Below are positions 1-8,371 of a stretch of DNA of 61,798 nucleotides, piece by piece (within the stretch, counting starts at the first letter, position 1; each line of letters opens with the position of its first letter). A program made the position numbers and the translations under genes. The stretch lies in NCBI GenBank assembly GCA_051251725.1, contig JBPOFN010000026.1:1-61798 (forward strand). The letters are read 5' to 3'. Source of the DNA: JALZUE01 sp051251725. Its GTDB lineage: Bacteria > Pseudomonadota > Gammaproteobacteria > Enterobacterales > Alteromonadaceae. The notes beneath the pieces are model-generated. The model made no database searches. It had not been told where the DNA came from and saw nothing but the letters and a program-made list of their open reading frames with translations.

Positions 1-70
1 AGAAGTGAAACGCAATTGCGCCGATGGTAGTGTGGGAGTTCCCATGTGAGAGTAGGTCATCGCTAGGCTT
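1..70 (+). rRNA. rrf: 5S ribosomal RNA, 3' part
   Basis: The first 70 bases match the 3' part of a bacterial 5S rRNA: the block GCGCCGATGGTAGTGTGGG, then a CCCATGTGAGAGTAGG segment and the closing-stem strand near GCTAGGCTT. The 5' part lies outside the window, so this is the distal end of an rRNA operon. The exact 3' end is placed by comparison with remembered E. coli 5S and may be off by a few bases. Confidence 0.93.
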
Positions 71-78
71 CTAATTAT

Positions 79-110
79 AAAGCTCAGTTAGATGCTGGGC
101 TTTTCCCTTT
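79..110 (+). terminator. Hairpin between 5S rRNA and tRNA-Tyr
   Basis: AAGCTCAG pairs with CTGGGCTT (one G-U pair) around a short loop, followed by TTTTCCCTTT. The position just after the 5S gene suggests termination of the rRNA operon. The downstream tRNA could be read through or have its own promoter. The T-run is interrupted by CCC, so strength is uncertain. Confidence 0.6.
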
Positions 111-111
111 T

Positions 112-196
112 GGAGGGGTTCCCGAGTGGCCAAAGGGATCAGACTGTAAATCTGACGGCTCCGCCTTCGGTGGTTCGAATCCACCTCCCTCCACCA
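112..196 (+). tRNA. tyrT: tRNA-Tyr (GTA anticodon)
   Basis: This is an 85-base type II tRNA with a long variable arm. The acceptor strand GGAGGGG pairs with CCTCCCT at the 3' end, the anticodon GTA lies at 146-148 inside ACTGTAAAT, the T arm contains GGTTCGAATCC, and the terminal CCA is genomically encoded (194-196). GTA decodes UAC/UAU, and the long variable arm fits bacterial tRNA-Tyr. It follows the 5S gene directly, so it may be the last gene of the rRNA operon or a separate unit. Confidence 0.97.
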
Positions 197-201
197 TTAT
201 T

Positions 202-235
202 AAAAAGCCTGCTAATTTAGCAGGCTTTTTTGTTT
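202..235 (+). terminator. Rho-independent terminator after tRNA-Tyr
   Basis: AAAAAGCCTGCTAA and TTAGCAGGCTTTTTT form a strong hairpin followed by a T-run six bases after the encoded CCA. With A-runs on the left arm it can also terminate the convergent exbD-like gene, whose stop is at 255. Confidence 0.92.
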
Positions 236-254
236 TCTGGTGTTTGATAAATTG

Positions 255-650
255 TTATTTTCCAATGGCTATCGTTAAATTGGAATGAGATTTAATTTTA
301 TCCATCACCGCTACGATTAAATCATATGTCGCTTCTTTTGATGGGATCAGTAACACCGTATTACTATCGTTATCTACTAAAAAGTGTTCAATACGAGATA
401 CTACACGCTCAATATCAACCAGTTGATTATTAAAACGTATTAAGCCGTCTTCAGAAACATTAATCACCATACTAGGCTTGTCTGGGCTGCTGTTAGTACT
501 GGCTTTAGGTTTACTGATCTCTATAGCTAATTCTTTCACGAATGATGTTGTCACGATAAAAAATATTAATAAGATGAAGACAATATCCAACATAGGTGTC
601 ATATCTACTTCACTGTCTTTATCTATTACTGATCTTCTTTTTGTTGTCAT
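255..650 (-). CDS. exbD: ExbD/TolR-family biopolymer transport protein
   Basis: This 131-residue protein has the ExbD/TolR layout: a short cytoplasmic N-terminus, a conserved EVDMTPMLDIVFILLIFF segment with the membrane-embedded Asp (about residue 22) used for proton translocation, one TM helix (about 20-40), then a periplasmic domain of about 85 residues. With an ExbB/TolQ partner such proteins couple the proton-motive force to TonB- or Tol-type outer-membrane work. ATG at 650 follows a GGGG stretch. No exbB, tonB or tolQ lies next to it within the window: downstream is the tRNA and upstream a divergent gene. The partner must therefore be elsewhere. Confidence 0.9.
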   Translation of the reverse strand: MTTKRRSVIDKDSEVDMTPMLDIVFILLIFFIVTTSFVKELAIEISKPKASTNSSPDKPSMVINVSEDGLIRFNNQLVDIERVVSRIEHFLVDNDSNTVLLIPSKEATYDLIVAVMDKIKSHSNLTIAIGK

Positions 651-821
651 AATAATCCCCGATTTTTTTTGTTTGTATTTTTATTTCTCAATAGTAATGT
701 TTTTCTTACTAATTCTTTCGTAGTTAAGGTTAGGTCATTTACTTAAATATTTCAAAAGTCTTTTTAATTGCCATTAATCAAATTAGAATAGCGGGCATTG
801 TTTAGGAGAAATCACAGTACT

Positions 822-1271
822 ATGGCAAAAGTTAAACCTACGTTTAGCATTGAGAGTTTTGGCATTTATAGCCAATGGGATGCACAAGCGAAAGACTTAC
901 CTAAAATAAAAGAATTTACCACTGATATACCGGCTGAGTTAGATATTGAGTTCGGTTATATTCTCAAGGTCAAAAAGGGTAAAGGCATTAAATTGAATTT
1001 CACCATCTTTCATCCGGACATCCCTGATAAGACGGGTGAGGTGATGCCGCCTTTCACCGAGGAAGTTTATGTCAGTAATAATGATTGGGACTTTTTCATC
1101 GGTGATACTATTTGGGAGCCGGTGGAAAATAAAGTAGGGCCATGGCGAATTATCATCGAATATCAAAACAGCATAGTTGCAGAAAAAACTTTTGATATTA
1201 CTTTTGATACTATTGCTATCGCCGACGATTTTGCGTTGTTAAACCGTAAACTGAGTCATAAGAAAAGATAG
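822..1271 (+). CDS. DUF3859 domain protein
   Basis: This 149-residue soluble protein matches the DUF3859 family as remembered from marine gammaproteobacteria: an N-terminal block SFGIYSQWDAQ, a central block FHPDIPDKTG, then VYVSNNDWDFFIGDTIWEP and VGPWRI. The pattern of alternating strands suggests a single beta-sandwich. No catalytic motif is visible and the family function is unknown. ATG at 822 is preferred over the upstream TTG at 798 because it follows AGGAG (804-808) and gives the conserved MAKVKPTFSI start. It appears monocistronic, divergent from exbD, with ylqF 68 bp downstream. Confidence 0.85.
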   Translation: MAKVKPTFSIESFGIYSQWDAQAKDLPKIKEFTTDIPAELDIEFGYILKVKKGKGIKLNFTIFHPDIPDKTGEVMPPFTEEVYVSNNDWDFFIGDTIWEPVENKVGPWRIIIEYQNSIVAEKTFDITFDTIAIADDFALLNRKLSHKKR

Positions 1272-1339
1272 CGATAAAAGTCAGCTATCAGTTAACAAAC
1301 TTGATAGAATTCACCTAACGTTTTTATAAGATAGATATT

Positions 1340-2284
1340 ATGGCTATAAATTGGTTTCCTGGGCATATGCATAAAGCCCAGAGAGAGATTAAAGAGATCT
1401 TACCGCAAATTGATGTGGTGATTGAAGTTTGTGATGCTAGATTACCCTTTAGCAGTGAAAATCCGATGATCACTGAAATACGCGGCGACAAACCGTTAAT
1501 TAAAATCTTAAATAAAGCAGATTTGGCTGATAGTAAATTGACCGAAGTTTGGTTAGCTTATTTAGAGTCACAACATAATGTTAAGGCAATAGCTTTAACC
1601 ACCGAAAATCCAGCGGTTGCTAGACAATTACCCAATCTTATTCGTAGTTTAGTACCGAATAAAGATGAAGAAGGTAAGCAGATAAATGCTGTGATCATGG
1701 GGATCCCAAATGTTGGTAAATCGACTTTGCTAAATACTTTAGTCGGTAAAGCAAAAGCGAAAGTAGGTAATGAACCAGCAGTAACTAAAGGCCAACAAAG
1801 AATTCGCTTAGACGATGGTCTTTATTTATATGATACGCCAGGAATGCTGTGGCCAAAAATTATCAATGAAAATAGTGGTTATCGTTTAGCAATAACCAGT
1901 GCGGTTAAAGATACCGCTTTTGATCATGAAGAAATTGCCTGTGTTGCGGCTGAGTTCTTATTAAAAGCCTACCCAGAAAGATTAAAAGAAAGATACCAGC
2001 TTGACGAATTACCTGAGCATGAAGTTGAGTTAATCGAAGCTATTGGCAAAAAAAGAGGCTGTGTAAAAAGTGGCGGCCATATTGATTTTCATAAAGCTTC
2101 AGAAATTTTGATCAATGAAATTCGAGATAAAACCTTAGGTGAAATTACCCTAGAAACACCTGATATAATTGAAGCTGAAAATAAATATTTTGCTGATAAA
2201 GAAGCAGCCAAAATAGCAGAGCGTGAAGCTAAAAAATTAGCGCGCGGTCGCGGTCGTAAAAACAAACCGAAAAAAGGTAGATAA
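1340..2284 (+). CDS. ylqF: Ribosome biogenesis GTPase YlqF/RbgA
   Basis: This 314-residue circularly permuted GTPase has its G motifs in the order G4-G1-G3: NKAD at about 58-61, the P-loop GIPNVGKST at 121-129, and DTPG at 165-168. The N-terminal WFPGHMHKA block is typical of RbgA/YlqF. RbgA acts in late 50S subunit assembly in Bacillus, and the gammaproteobacterial homologue is presumed similar. A helical C-terminal domain ends in a basic GRGRKNKPKKGR tail suited to rRNA contact. The HIT-family gene starts on the base after the stop codon, indicating translational coupling. Confidence 0.95.
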   Translation: MAINWFPGHMHKAQREIKEILPQIDVVIEVCDARLPFSSENPMITEIRGDKPLIKILNKADLADSKLTEVWLAYLESQHNVKAIALTTENPAVARQLPNLIRSLVPNKDEEGKQINAVIMGIPNVGKSTLLNTLVGKAKAKVGNEPAVTKGQQRIRLDDGLYLYDTPGMLWPKIINENSGYRLAITSAVKDTAFDHEEIACVAAEFLLKAYPERLKERYQLDELPEHEVELIEAIGKKRGCVKSGGHIDFHKASEILINEIRDKTLGEITLETPDIIEAENKYFADKEAAKIAEREAKKLARGRGRKNKPKKGR

Positions 2285-2716
2285 ATGGCAAACGAATTTT
2301 CATTACATCCGCTATTGGTCGAGAGCACAATTGAACTAGCACAGTTGCCATTAAGTACTTTATTGCTTAGTGACGATAAACAATATCCGTGGTTTATTTT
2401 GGTACCACGAATCGCTAATATTCAAGACACCTATCAATTAGATTGGCAAGATCAGCTGCAGCTGCTAAATGAATCTAGCCTGTTGTCTGAGCTGTTAATG
2501 AATATATTTAATGGTGATAAAATGAATGTAGCAGCGATTGGAAACGTTTGTCCTCAGCTTCATGTTCATCATATCATTCGCTATAAAAATGATATTGCTT
2601 GGCCTGCGCCGGTTTGGGGATTTAAACCGCCGATTGCTTATTCACTTGAAGAGATCACTAAGATCAAAGCTAAAATTCTGCCTTTGATTGAAGAAATTAT
2701 AGCGACTGAGAAATAG
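2285..2716 (+). CDS. HIT-family hydrolase/nucleotide-binding protein
   Basis: A 143-residue HIT-superfamily protein. The signature is PQLHVHHIIRY, with His93, His95 and His96 forming a variant HxHH triad, followed by the conserved WPAPVWG block. HIT proteins hydrolyse or transfer nucleotides from phosphate-linked substrates; the substrate here cannot be read from sequence. The start ATG directly follows the ylqF TAA, so the two form an operon. About 155 bp of non-coding sequence without clear structure separate it from the convergent yciH. Confidence 0.88.
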   Translation: MANEFSLHPLLVESTIELAQLPLSTLLLSDDKQYPWFILVPRIANIQDTYQLDWQDQLQLLNESSLLSELLMNIFNGDKMNVAAIGNVCPQLHVHHIIRYKNDIAWPAPVWGFKPPIAYSLEEITKIKAKILPLIEEIIATEK

Positions 2717-2873
2717 TAAAAATTGTTATTCCTGCAAGCCAGTGAATAGATAATCAAAAGCGCAAGTATCTGATATAAATAATTATAATTCAGCTGCTTG
2801 TGCTTGGTTTAGTGTTCGTATTAACGCATATGCTAAAACTTGGTTAACGCTTAGCTTTGAATTTAAGCTTAAC

Positions 2874-3206
2874 TTACCCACCAGTAAATTTTACTTTAAA
2901 ACCATTTTGCTCAAGCACTTGTTTTATTTGCTCGCGCTTATCACCTTGTATTTCTATCGTCTGTTCAACAACGCTGCCACCACAGCCACAAGTTTTCTTG
3001 AGTTTACTGGCTAAATCTTTCAATGCTTTGGCATCAAGACCTAAACCCGAAATCACCATAACCCCTTTACCTTTACGGCCTTTGGTTTCACGTCTGACTT
3101 TTGCAAAGCCATCGCTAGGCGTTACTTTGGTATTCGACTTTTCTTCTTTGACTCTACCGCCATCGGTGGAATATACGAGATTCGAAAGTTGATCTTGCCA
3201 AGACAT
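2874..3206 (-). CDS. yciH: SUI1/eIF1-like translation factor YciH
   Basis: A 110-residue SUI1-domain protein. The N-terminal 40 residues are a variable linker (LVYSTDGGR is a family hallmark). The compact alpha-beta SUI1 fold follows, with KLKKTCGCGGSV and the IQGDKREQIKQVLEQNGFKVKFTGG C-terminus. YciH is a bacterial eIF1 homologue reported to affect initiation fidelity. It is monocistronic and convergent with the HIT gene. Confidence 0.94.
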   Translation of the reverse strand: MSWQDQLSNLVYSTDGGRVKEEKSNTKVTPSDGFAKVRRETKGRKGKGVMVISGLGLDAKALKDLASKLKKTCGCGGSVVEQTIEIQGDKREQIKQVLEQNGFKVKFTGG

Positions 3207-3256
3207 AAATTAATACTTTTTAAATGGTTTGCGATAATTATATAGAATCAAGGGCG

Positions 3257-3286
3257 ATAAAAAAACCAGCATTAAACTGGTTTTAA
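3257..3286 (-). terminator. Terminator of the etfBA operon
   Basis: Read on the minus strand, AAAACCAG and CTGGTTTT form a hairpin with a seven-base loop and then a run of T residues. It lies just past the etfA stop at 3310 and before the yciH start, so it ends etfBA transcription. Confidence 0.88.
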
Positions 3287-3309
3287 AGTTTTGTTACTTG
3301 AGTGGGTAT

Positions 3310-4236
3310 TTATAATTTACTAGTAAGCTCAGGTAAGACGTCAAACAAATCTGCAACTAAACCATAATCCGCTACTTGAAAGATAGGCGCATCAGGATCT
3401 TTGTTAATAGCGACAATAACTTTTGACTCTTTCATTCCCGCTAAATGTTGAATTGCTCCCGAGAGCCCAACAGCAATATATAAATTCGGCGCGACTATCT
3501 TTCCTGTTTGCCCAACTTGTAAATCGTTAGGGACAAAACCAGCATCAACAGCAGCCCGTGATGCACCAACTGCGCCGCCGAGTTTATCTGCAATAGCTTC
3601 TAGGAGACTAAAGTTTTTCCCATTTTGCATGCCTCGACCGCCTGATATAACTACTGGTGCCGCGGTTAACTCTGGACGCTTTGACACTGATAACTGATCT
3701 TCAACATGGGAGATGTTCGGGCTAGCGTTTGGCTCAGCCAGTTTACTTACTGTGGCATTGCCGGTTAACTCCGCTGGTTCAAATGCGGTAGTACGGACGG
3801 TGATTATTTTTTTGTTGTCTAAGCTTTTTACTTTCGCGACTGCGTTGCCGGCATAGATAGGACGATAAAAAATTTCCGGACTTTCTATCGCAGTGATATC
3901 TGATATTTGCGTAACATCAAGCAAGGCTGCAACACGCGGCATTAAGTTTTTACCTGTGGTAGTAGCGCTAGCAATTATATGACTATAATCATCAGCAAGG
4001 GCTAAAATTATCGGCGTGATATTTTCAGCTAGTTGATGTGCTAAACAGCTGCTGTCGCACACTAATACCTTATTAACATTTTCAATTTGGCGCGCGGTTT
4101 CTACTACCGAGTTACATTCATAACCGGCAATAAGTATATCGACATTAGTACCAAGTTGATGCGCAGCACTAACTGTTTTAAGTGTTGCCGCTGACAGTGT
4201 TTGGTTGTTATGCTCGGCGATAACTAAAGTACTCAT
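3310..4236 (-). CDS. etfA: Electron transfer flavoprotein alpha subunit
   Basis: A 308-residue EtfA. The N-terminal half is the Rossmann-like ETF domain. The C-terminal half holds the FAD site: VISGGRGMQ (about 195-203), LGGAVGASRAAVDAGF, the QVGQTGK and APNLYIAVGLSGAIQHLAGM blocks, and NKDPDAPIFQVADYGLVADLF. With EtfB it takes electrons from acyl-CoA and related dehydrogenases and passes them to ETF-ubiquinone oxidoreductase. The start overlaps the etfB stop by four bases (ATGA), so the two are translationally coupled. Confidence 0.97.
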   Translation of the reverse strand: MSTLVIAEHNNQTLSAATLKTVSAAHQLGTNVDILIAGYECNSVVETARQIENVNKVLVCDSSCLAHQLAENITPIILALADDYSHIIASATTTGKNLMPRVAALLDVTQISDITAIESPEIFYRPIYAGNAVAKVKSLDNKKIITVRTTAFEPAELTGNATVSKLAEPNASPNISHVEDQLSVSKRPELTAAPVVISGGRGMQNGKNFSLLEAIADKLGGAVGASRAAVDAGFVPNDLQVGQTGKIVAPNLYIAVGLSGAIQHLAGMKESKVIVAINKDPDAPIFQVADYGLVADLFDVLPELTSKL

Positions 4237-4985
4237 AAAATCACCTTCGCTTCATTTTTCAGTTTATCAATTAATTCATCTACCGATGCAACTGTGATCC
4301 CTGCAGTTCGTTGTTTCGGCATATTAACAGCCAATAACTCAGTTCTGGGGCTTAAGTTAATACCTAACTCATCAGCAGCGATCACCGTTAGGGGTTTTCT
4401 CTTTGCTTTCATAATGTCGGGTAATTTCGCGTATCTGGGAACGTTTAGTCTTAGATCAGTGGTTACCAAAGCAGGTAAGTTAAGTGCTAAAGTTTGCAGT
4501 CCGCCGTCAACTTCTCTGGTCACTATTGCTTGCTTGTTTTCTATTACTAATTTTGAAGCAAAAGTTGCTTGTGGTAAATCAGCCAGTGCCGCTAACATTT
4601 GACCGGTTTGATTATTATCTGAATCAATCGCCTGTTTACCTACAATAATCAGCTCAGGTAATTCTTCCTTCACCACCGTATGTAAAAGTTTAGCGATGTT
4701 TAAGGAGTCTAATTGCAGCTCGGTTTCAATATGAATTGCCCGATCAGCGCCTAATGCTAGTGCCGAACGTAATTGCTCTTGCGCTAATTTATTACCGATA
4801 GTAACAACGACCACTTCGCTTGCTACACCGGATTCTTTTAATCGAATAGCTTCTTCAACCGCAATTTCACAAAATGGATTCATCGCCATTTTTACATTAG
4901 TTAAATCGACATTCGAATTGTCTTCTTGCACACGAATTTTGACGTTGTAATCAATAACGCGTTTAACAGCGACGAGTATTTTCAT
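4233..4985 (-). CDS. etfB: Electron transfer flavoprotein beta subunit
   Basis: A 250-residue EtfB with the family N-terminus MKILVAVKRVIDYNVKIRV, the NPFCEIAVEEAIRLKE block, an AMP/adenine-binding core (VTIGNKLAQEQLRSALALGADRAIHI) and the IVGKQAIDSDNNQTGQMLA segment. ATG at 4985 is chosen over a GTG six bases upstream because it has a GAGG ribosome-binding site at suitable spacing and matches the family start. It is the first gene of the etfBA operon and is divergent from etfQO, which encodes the acceptor of its electrons. Confidence 0.97.
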   Translation of the reverse strand: MKILVAVKRVIDYNVKIRVQEDNSNVDLTNVKMAMNPFCEIAVEEAIRLKESGVASEVVVVTIGNKLAQEQLRSALALGADRAIHIETELQLDSLNIAKLLHTVVKEELPELIIVGKQAIDSDNNQTGQMLAALADLPQATFASKLVIENKQAIVTREVDGGLQTLALNLPALVTTDLRLNVPRYAKLPDIMKAKRKPLTVIAADELGINLSPRTELLAVNMPKQRTAGITVASVDELIDKLKNEAKVIL

Positions 4986-5065
4986 TAGCACCTCGAATTG
5001 ATGGTTAAGGTTTAAAAACTACTTATTTGATAACTTTAGTTATAAATAGCTTAGCGGCTTTTTAA

Positions 5066-5157
5066 CCAAACGTTTGGAAATTTATCTTGGCAGTTCAAAG
5101 TTTTAATAAACAACCTATACTTGATATTATCAAACGCTTGTTCGAAATTCAAACAAG
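5066..5157. promoter_or_regulatory. Two palindromic operator candidates between etfBA and etfQO
   Basis: The 306-bp divergent spacer holds a perfect 12-bp palindrome, CCAAACGTTTGG (5066-5077). It also holds a 21-bp near-palindrome (5137-5157) with arms CTTGTT and AACAAG and a central GAAATTC, matching at all but three base pairs. The CAAAC/GTTTG half-sites resemble those of PsrA, a TetR-family regulator of fatty-acid degradation and ETF genes in gammaproteobacteria. Shared control of the two divergent operons is inferred; no regulator gene is in the window. Confidence 0.5.
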
Positions 5158-5291
5158 TGTTTTAATTGTCTTAAATGTTAGCTTAAATTTTGTCATTGTT
5201 AAGGGATTTTAATGCTCGCATAAAGTAGCTTATAGGGCAGTTAGTACCTTAATTATCAATACAGTTTATAACAGTAAAAAAGAGGGTGACA

Positions 5292-6938
5292 ATGGAAAGA
5301 GAATCGATGGCGTTTGATGTTGTTATTGTCGGTGGCGGCCCAGCAGGTTTGTCTTCAGCTTGTCGAATTATGCAACTTGCTAAGGAACAAAACTCGCCTT
5401 TATCTGTTTGTGTTTTAGATAAAGGCTCTGAGATTGGCGCTCATATCATGTCGGGTGCCGTCTTTGAAACACGTGCACTTGATGAACTGTTTCCTGACTG
5501 GCGTGAACGTAATGCGCCGATTAATATTGCGGTTAAAAACGACGAAACCTATTATTTTTCTCATGTTAGCAGTGCGCGAAAAATCCCAAATTTTGCGGTT
5601 CCTAAAACACTACATAACCATGGTAATTATATTGTTAGTATGAGTAACGTGTGCCGCTGGTTAGCTGAGCAAGCCGAAAGCCTAGGTGTTGAAGTATTTG
5701 CCGGTTTTGCGGCGCAAGAAATTATTTATCAAGATGATAAAGTTGCCGGTATTATCACCGGAGATATGGGACTTGATAGCGAAGGAAAACCAAAAGATTC
5801 GTTTATGGCAGGCATGGAGTTACGAGCTAAATATACTATTTTTGCAGAGGGTTGTCGTGGCCACCTTGGTAAACAATTATTAGAAAAATATCAGTTAGCA
5901 AAAGATAAAGCGGTTCAGCATTATGCCCTAGGTTTTAAAGAAATTTGGGAAGTACCAAAAGAAAATTATCAGCAAGGTTTAGTGATACACAGTGCTGGTT
6001 GGCCATTAGAAAATAATACCGGTGGTGGAGGCTATCTTTATCACGCTGAAAATCAACAAGTATCGGTCGGTTTAATTATTGATTTGAATTATCAAAATCC
6101 TTATCTTGATCCGTTTCAAGAATTTCAACGTTTTAAACAGCATTCGCAAATAGCTAAATTTTTATCGGGTGGTAAACGTATTGCTTATGGCGCTAGAGCT
6201 ATCACCAAAGGGGGATATTATTCCTTACCTAAGCAAAGTATGCCAGGGGCACTGTTAATTGGCTGCGACGCTGGCACTTTAAGTTCGGCCAAAATAAAGG
6301 GAAATCATACTGCAATGAAGTCTGGCATGTTAGCGGCAGAAACGATAGTTGCGGCCTTAGCTAATGGCGATAATGGTGGCAGTGATTTAATTAATTACGA
6401 AGTGAACTTTAAAAATTCGTGGTTATATCAAGAGCTTTACCAACATCGAAATTTCACCCCGATCATGCATAAGTTTGGTACTTTTTTCGGTGGTGTTGTT
6501 AATACTATCAACACTAATTTTTTTAATAATAAATTACCGATCACTCATAGCGAGCAAAAAGCGGATCATGAAAAATTGATGCTCGCGAATTTATCGGAAA
6601 AAATCACTTACCCCAAACCTGATAATAAACTCAGCTTTGACCGTTTATCATCAGTGTTTTTATCGAACACTAATCATGAAGAAAATCAGCCATGTCATTT
6701 AAAATTACGAGAAGCGAACATTCCGATCATTGTTAACTTAGAAAAGTTTGCCGAGCCGGCAGTGCGGTATTGCCCCGCAGGCGTTTATGAAATTGAAGAA
6801 ATAGCGGGTAAACAAAGCTTTGTTATTAATGCACAAAACTGTATTCACTGTAAAACCTGTGACATAAAGGATCCCAGCCAGAATATTACTTGGACTGCTC
6901 CTGAAGGCACTGGCGGCCCTAATTATCCGAATATGTAG
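5292..6938 (+). CDS. etfQO: Electron transfer flavoprotein-ubiquinone oxidoreductase
   Basis: A 548-residue ETF-QO, the usual length. The N-terminus has the FAD-binding GxGxxG motif (VIVGGGPAGLSSA) and the conserved DKGSEIGAHIMSGAVFE block. The middle carries the GYLYHAENQQVSVGL and KSGMLAAE segments. The C-terminus is a 4Fe-4S domain with CPAGVYE and CIHCKTCDIKDPSQNITW, ending GTGGPNYPNM. It passes electrons from reduced ETF to the quinone pool at the inner membrane. ATG at 5292 is chosen because AGAGGG sits six bases upstream; a GTG at 5286 overlaps that site. It is divergent from etfBA. Confidence 0.96.
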   Translation: MERESMAFDVVIVGGGPAGLSSACRIMQLAKEQNSPLSVCVLDKGSEIGAHIMSGAVFETRALDELFPDWRERNAPINIAVKNDETYYFSHVSSARKIPNFAVPKTLHNHGNYIVSMSNVCRWLAEQAESLGVEVFAGFAAQEIIYQDDKVAGIITGDMGLDSEGKPKDSFMAGMELRAKYTIFAEGCRGHLGKQLLEKYQLAKDKAVQHYALGFKEIWEVPKENYQQGLVIHSAGWPLENNTGGGGYLYHAENQQVSVGLIIDLNYQNPYLDPFQEFQRFKQHSQIAKFLSGGKRIAYGARAITKGGYYSLPKQSMPGALLIGCDAGTLSSAKIKGNHTAMKSGMLAAETIVAALANGDNGGSDLINYEVNFKNSWLYQELYQHRNFTPIMHKFGTFFGGVVNTINTNFFNNKLPITHSEQKADHEKLMLANLSEKITYPKPDNKLSFDRLSSVFLSNTNHEENQPCHLKLREANIPIIVNLEKFAEPAVRYCPAGVYEIEEIAGKQSFVINAQNCIHCKTCDIKDPSQNITWTAPEGTGGPNYPNM

Positions 6939-7037
6939 TATCCAGTGTTTTTTTAGCTAAACCAGCAGGGCAGAAGTGTTTGAGTTGGAGATAAATGTAA
7001 ACAAGCTAAGTAGTAATAATCACCATTAGCGGGCAAT

Positions 7038-7068
7038 AAAAAAGGATAACAAGCGGTTATCCTTTTTT
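7038..7068. terminator. Bidirectional terminator etfQO / EamA gene
   Basis: AAAAAAGGATAAC and GTTATCCTTTTTT form a strong hairpin with a five-base loop and T-runs on both strands, between two convergent genes. Confidence 0.92.
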
Positions 7069-7109
7069 ATGCTAGTAATTTAGAAGCTTAATTTAAGCTG
7101 GTTAGCGCA

Positions 7110-8006
7110 CTATTTAAGGGTGTTGACCGGATAATTAAATACGGCGCGATGACCAAAAAAGTACAAAAACAAGCCAAACATAACAAAGGCTGAACCAAGA
7201 ATTAAACTTGGGCTGATGCTTTCATTATTCAATTGATTGCCTAAGGTAATAGCAATAATTGGCGTCATTAAAGTAACTAATGAAACGGTACTTGCAGACA
7301 TTCTTTTCAGCACATAAAAATAAGCCATAAAGCCAATTAATGAACCAAACACACCTAAATAAATAATACTCCAGAAGGCTTTTTTCTCAAAAGCAGGTAT
7401 AACAAATTGACCGTCAAAGATGAACCAACTAATAATAAAAAATGGCATCGCAATGGTTAAAGTGCCAACGGTACTCGCCAAGGGGTGAATATTAATTTTT
7501 ACGCTTTTAACCAATACACCGCTAATCGAAAATAACGTGACTGCGATTAACACATAAAATATGCCGATTGCGTTGTTATTGGCGAGGGAAATCTTATCAA
7601 AACAAACAATCAATAAGCCAGAAAATGACAATATTAAGGCTAACTTTCTAAAAACAGTGAACGGCTGTTCTTTTAATATTTTTTGCGCAAAAACTCCCGA
7701 TAATATTGGCGATATGCCAAAGATCAGCGAAATTAAACCAGAAGGAATTGAGCGTGCCGATAGGTAAGTAAAATACATACCACCAGCAATTCCTAGGGCT
7801 GAAAAACTGTAAAATTTTATTGCTTGTTTATGCCAAGGAAATCGGACGTTAGTTAGTTTCAACCATACTAAACCAAGCATTAATGCGATCATCATTCGTA
7901 ACAACAGTGCCAATGACGGGCTAACTGATGTTGAACTCCAAACAATACCAAGTGGTGTTGTTGACCAAATTAATATTACAGCTAAATATGCAATAACTAA
8001 CGACAT
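7110..8006 (-). CDS. EamA/DMT-superfamily transporter
   Basis: A 298-residue integral membrane protein with about ten hydrophobic helices in two internally related halves (roughly 1-135 and 145-290), the EamA (drug/metabolite transporter) layout. LIWSTTPLGIVW near the N-terminus and the second-half FGSLIGFMAYFYVLKRMSASTVSLVTLMTPI segment are typical. Substrate cannot be predicted; related proteins export amino acids or metabolites. It is monocistronic, with no adjacent regulator that might hint at a substrate. Confidence 0.9.
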   Translation of the reverse strand: MSLVIAYLAVILIWSTTPLGIVWSSTSVSPSLALLLRMMIALMLGLVWLKLTNVRFPWHKQAIKFYSFSALGIAGGMYFTYLSARSIPSGLISLIFGISPILSGVFAQKILKEQPFTVFRKLALILSFSGLLIVCFDKISLANNNAIGIFYVLIAVTLFSISGVLVKSVKINIHPLASTVGTLTIAMPFFIISWFIFDGQFVIPAFEKKAFWSIIYLGVFGSLIGFMAYFYVLKRMSASTVSLVTLMTPIIAITLGNQLNNESISPSLILGSAFVMFGLFLYFFGHRAVFNYPVNTLK

Positions 8007-8371
8007 TTCTTGTACTCCTTTTTAATAAAGAGCCAAGAGAAGCAGAGCGAAACAAAGATAAAGAGAGGTTTTTATCGAGCCACAGAACTGAATCTCTGCG
8101 GCTACGGGGGTTAAATATTAACTATTATTTTCCTGTCCACAGAATAACGTACGACGTACATTGGCATTTCGAATTCGCCATAGCACATTGCTCGGTTTAT
8201 TGACTGTGAGAGGTAAAAAGTTAAACATTTTTAAATCCTAATTGATGAATTTCCATCATGGCGGCTGTTGAAATTTAAGTCAACCACAAAAATTAAAAAT
8301 TTTAGTTTTTCTATTAGATAAAAAGTTTACACTGCTCAAATAATATTTATGGCTAGGAGATAAATAAGGAT
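8007..8371. other. Divergent intergenic region, EamA gene / cupin gene
   Basis: These 365 bases hold the ribosome-binding site of the EamA gene and, at the other end, AGGAGA (8355-8360) ahead of the cupin gene. A small palindrome GTACG-A-CGTAC sits at 8149-8159. The last 100 bases are very AT-rich and suit a promoter. No ORF, RNA gene or repeat could be recognised. Confidence 0.5.

Noticed and set aside
5286..5291. GTG as the etfQO start codon
   Set aside because: It overlaps the AGAGGG ribosome-binding site that serves ATG 5292.
8149..8159. GTACG-A-CGTAC palindrome as an operator
   Set aside because: Short enough to occur by chance, and no second copy or known regulator match was seen.
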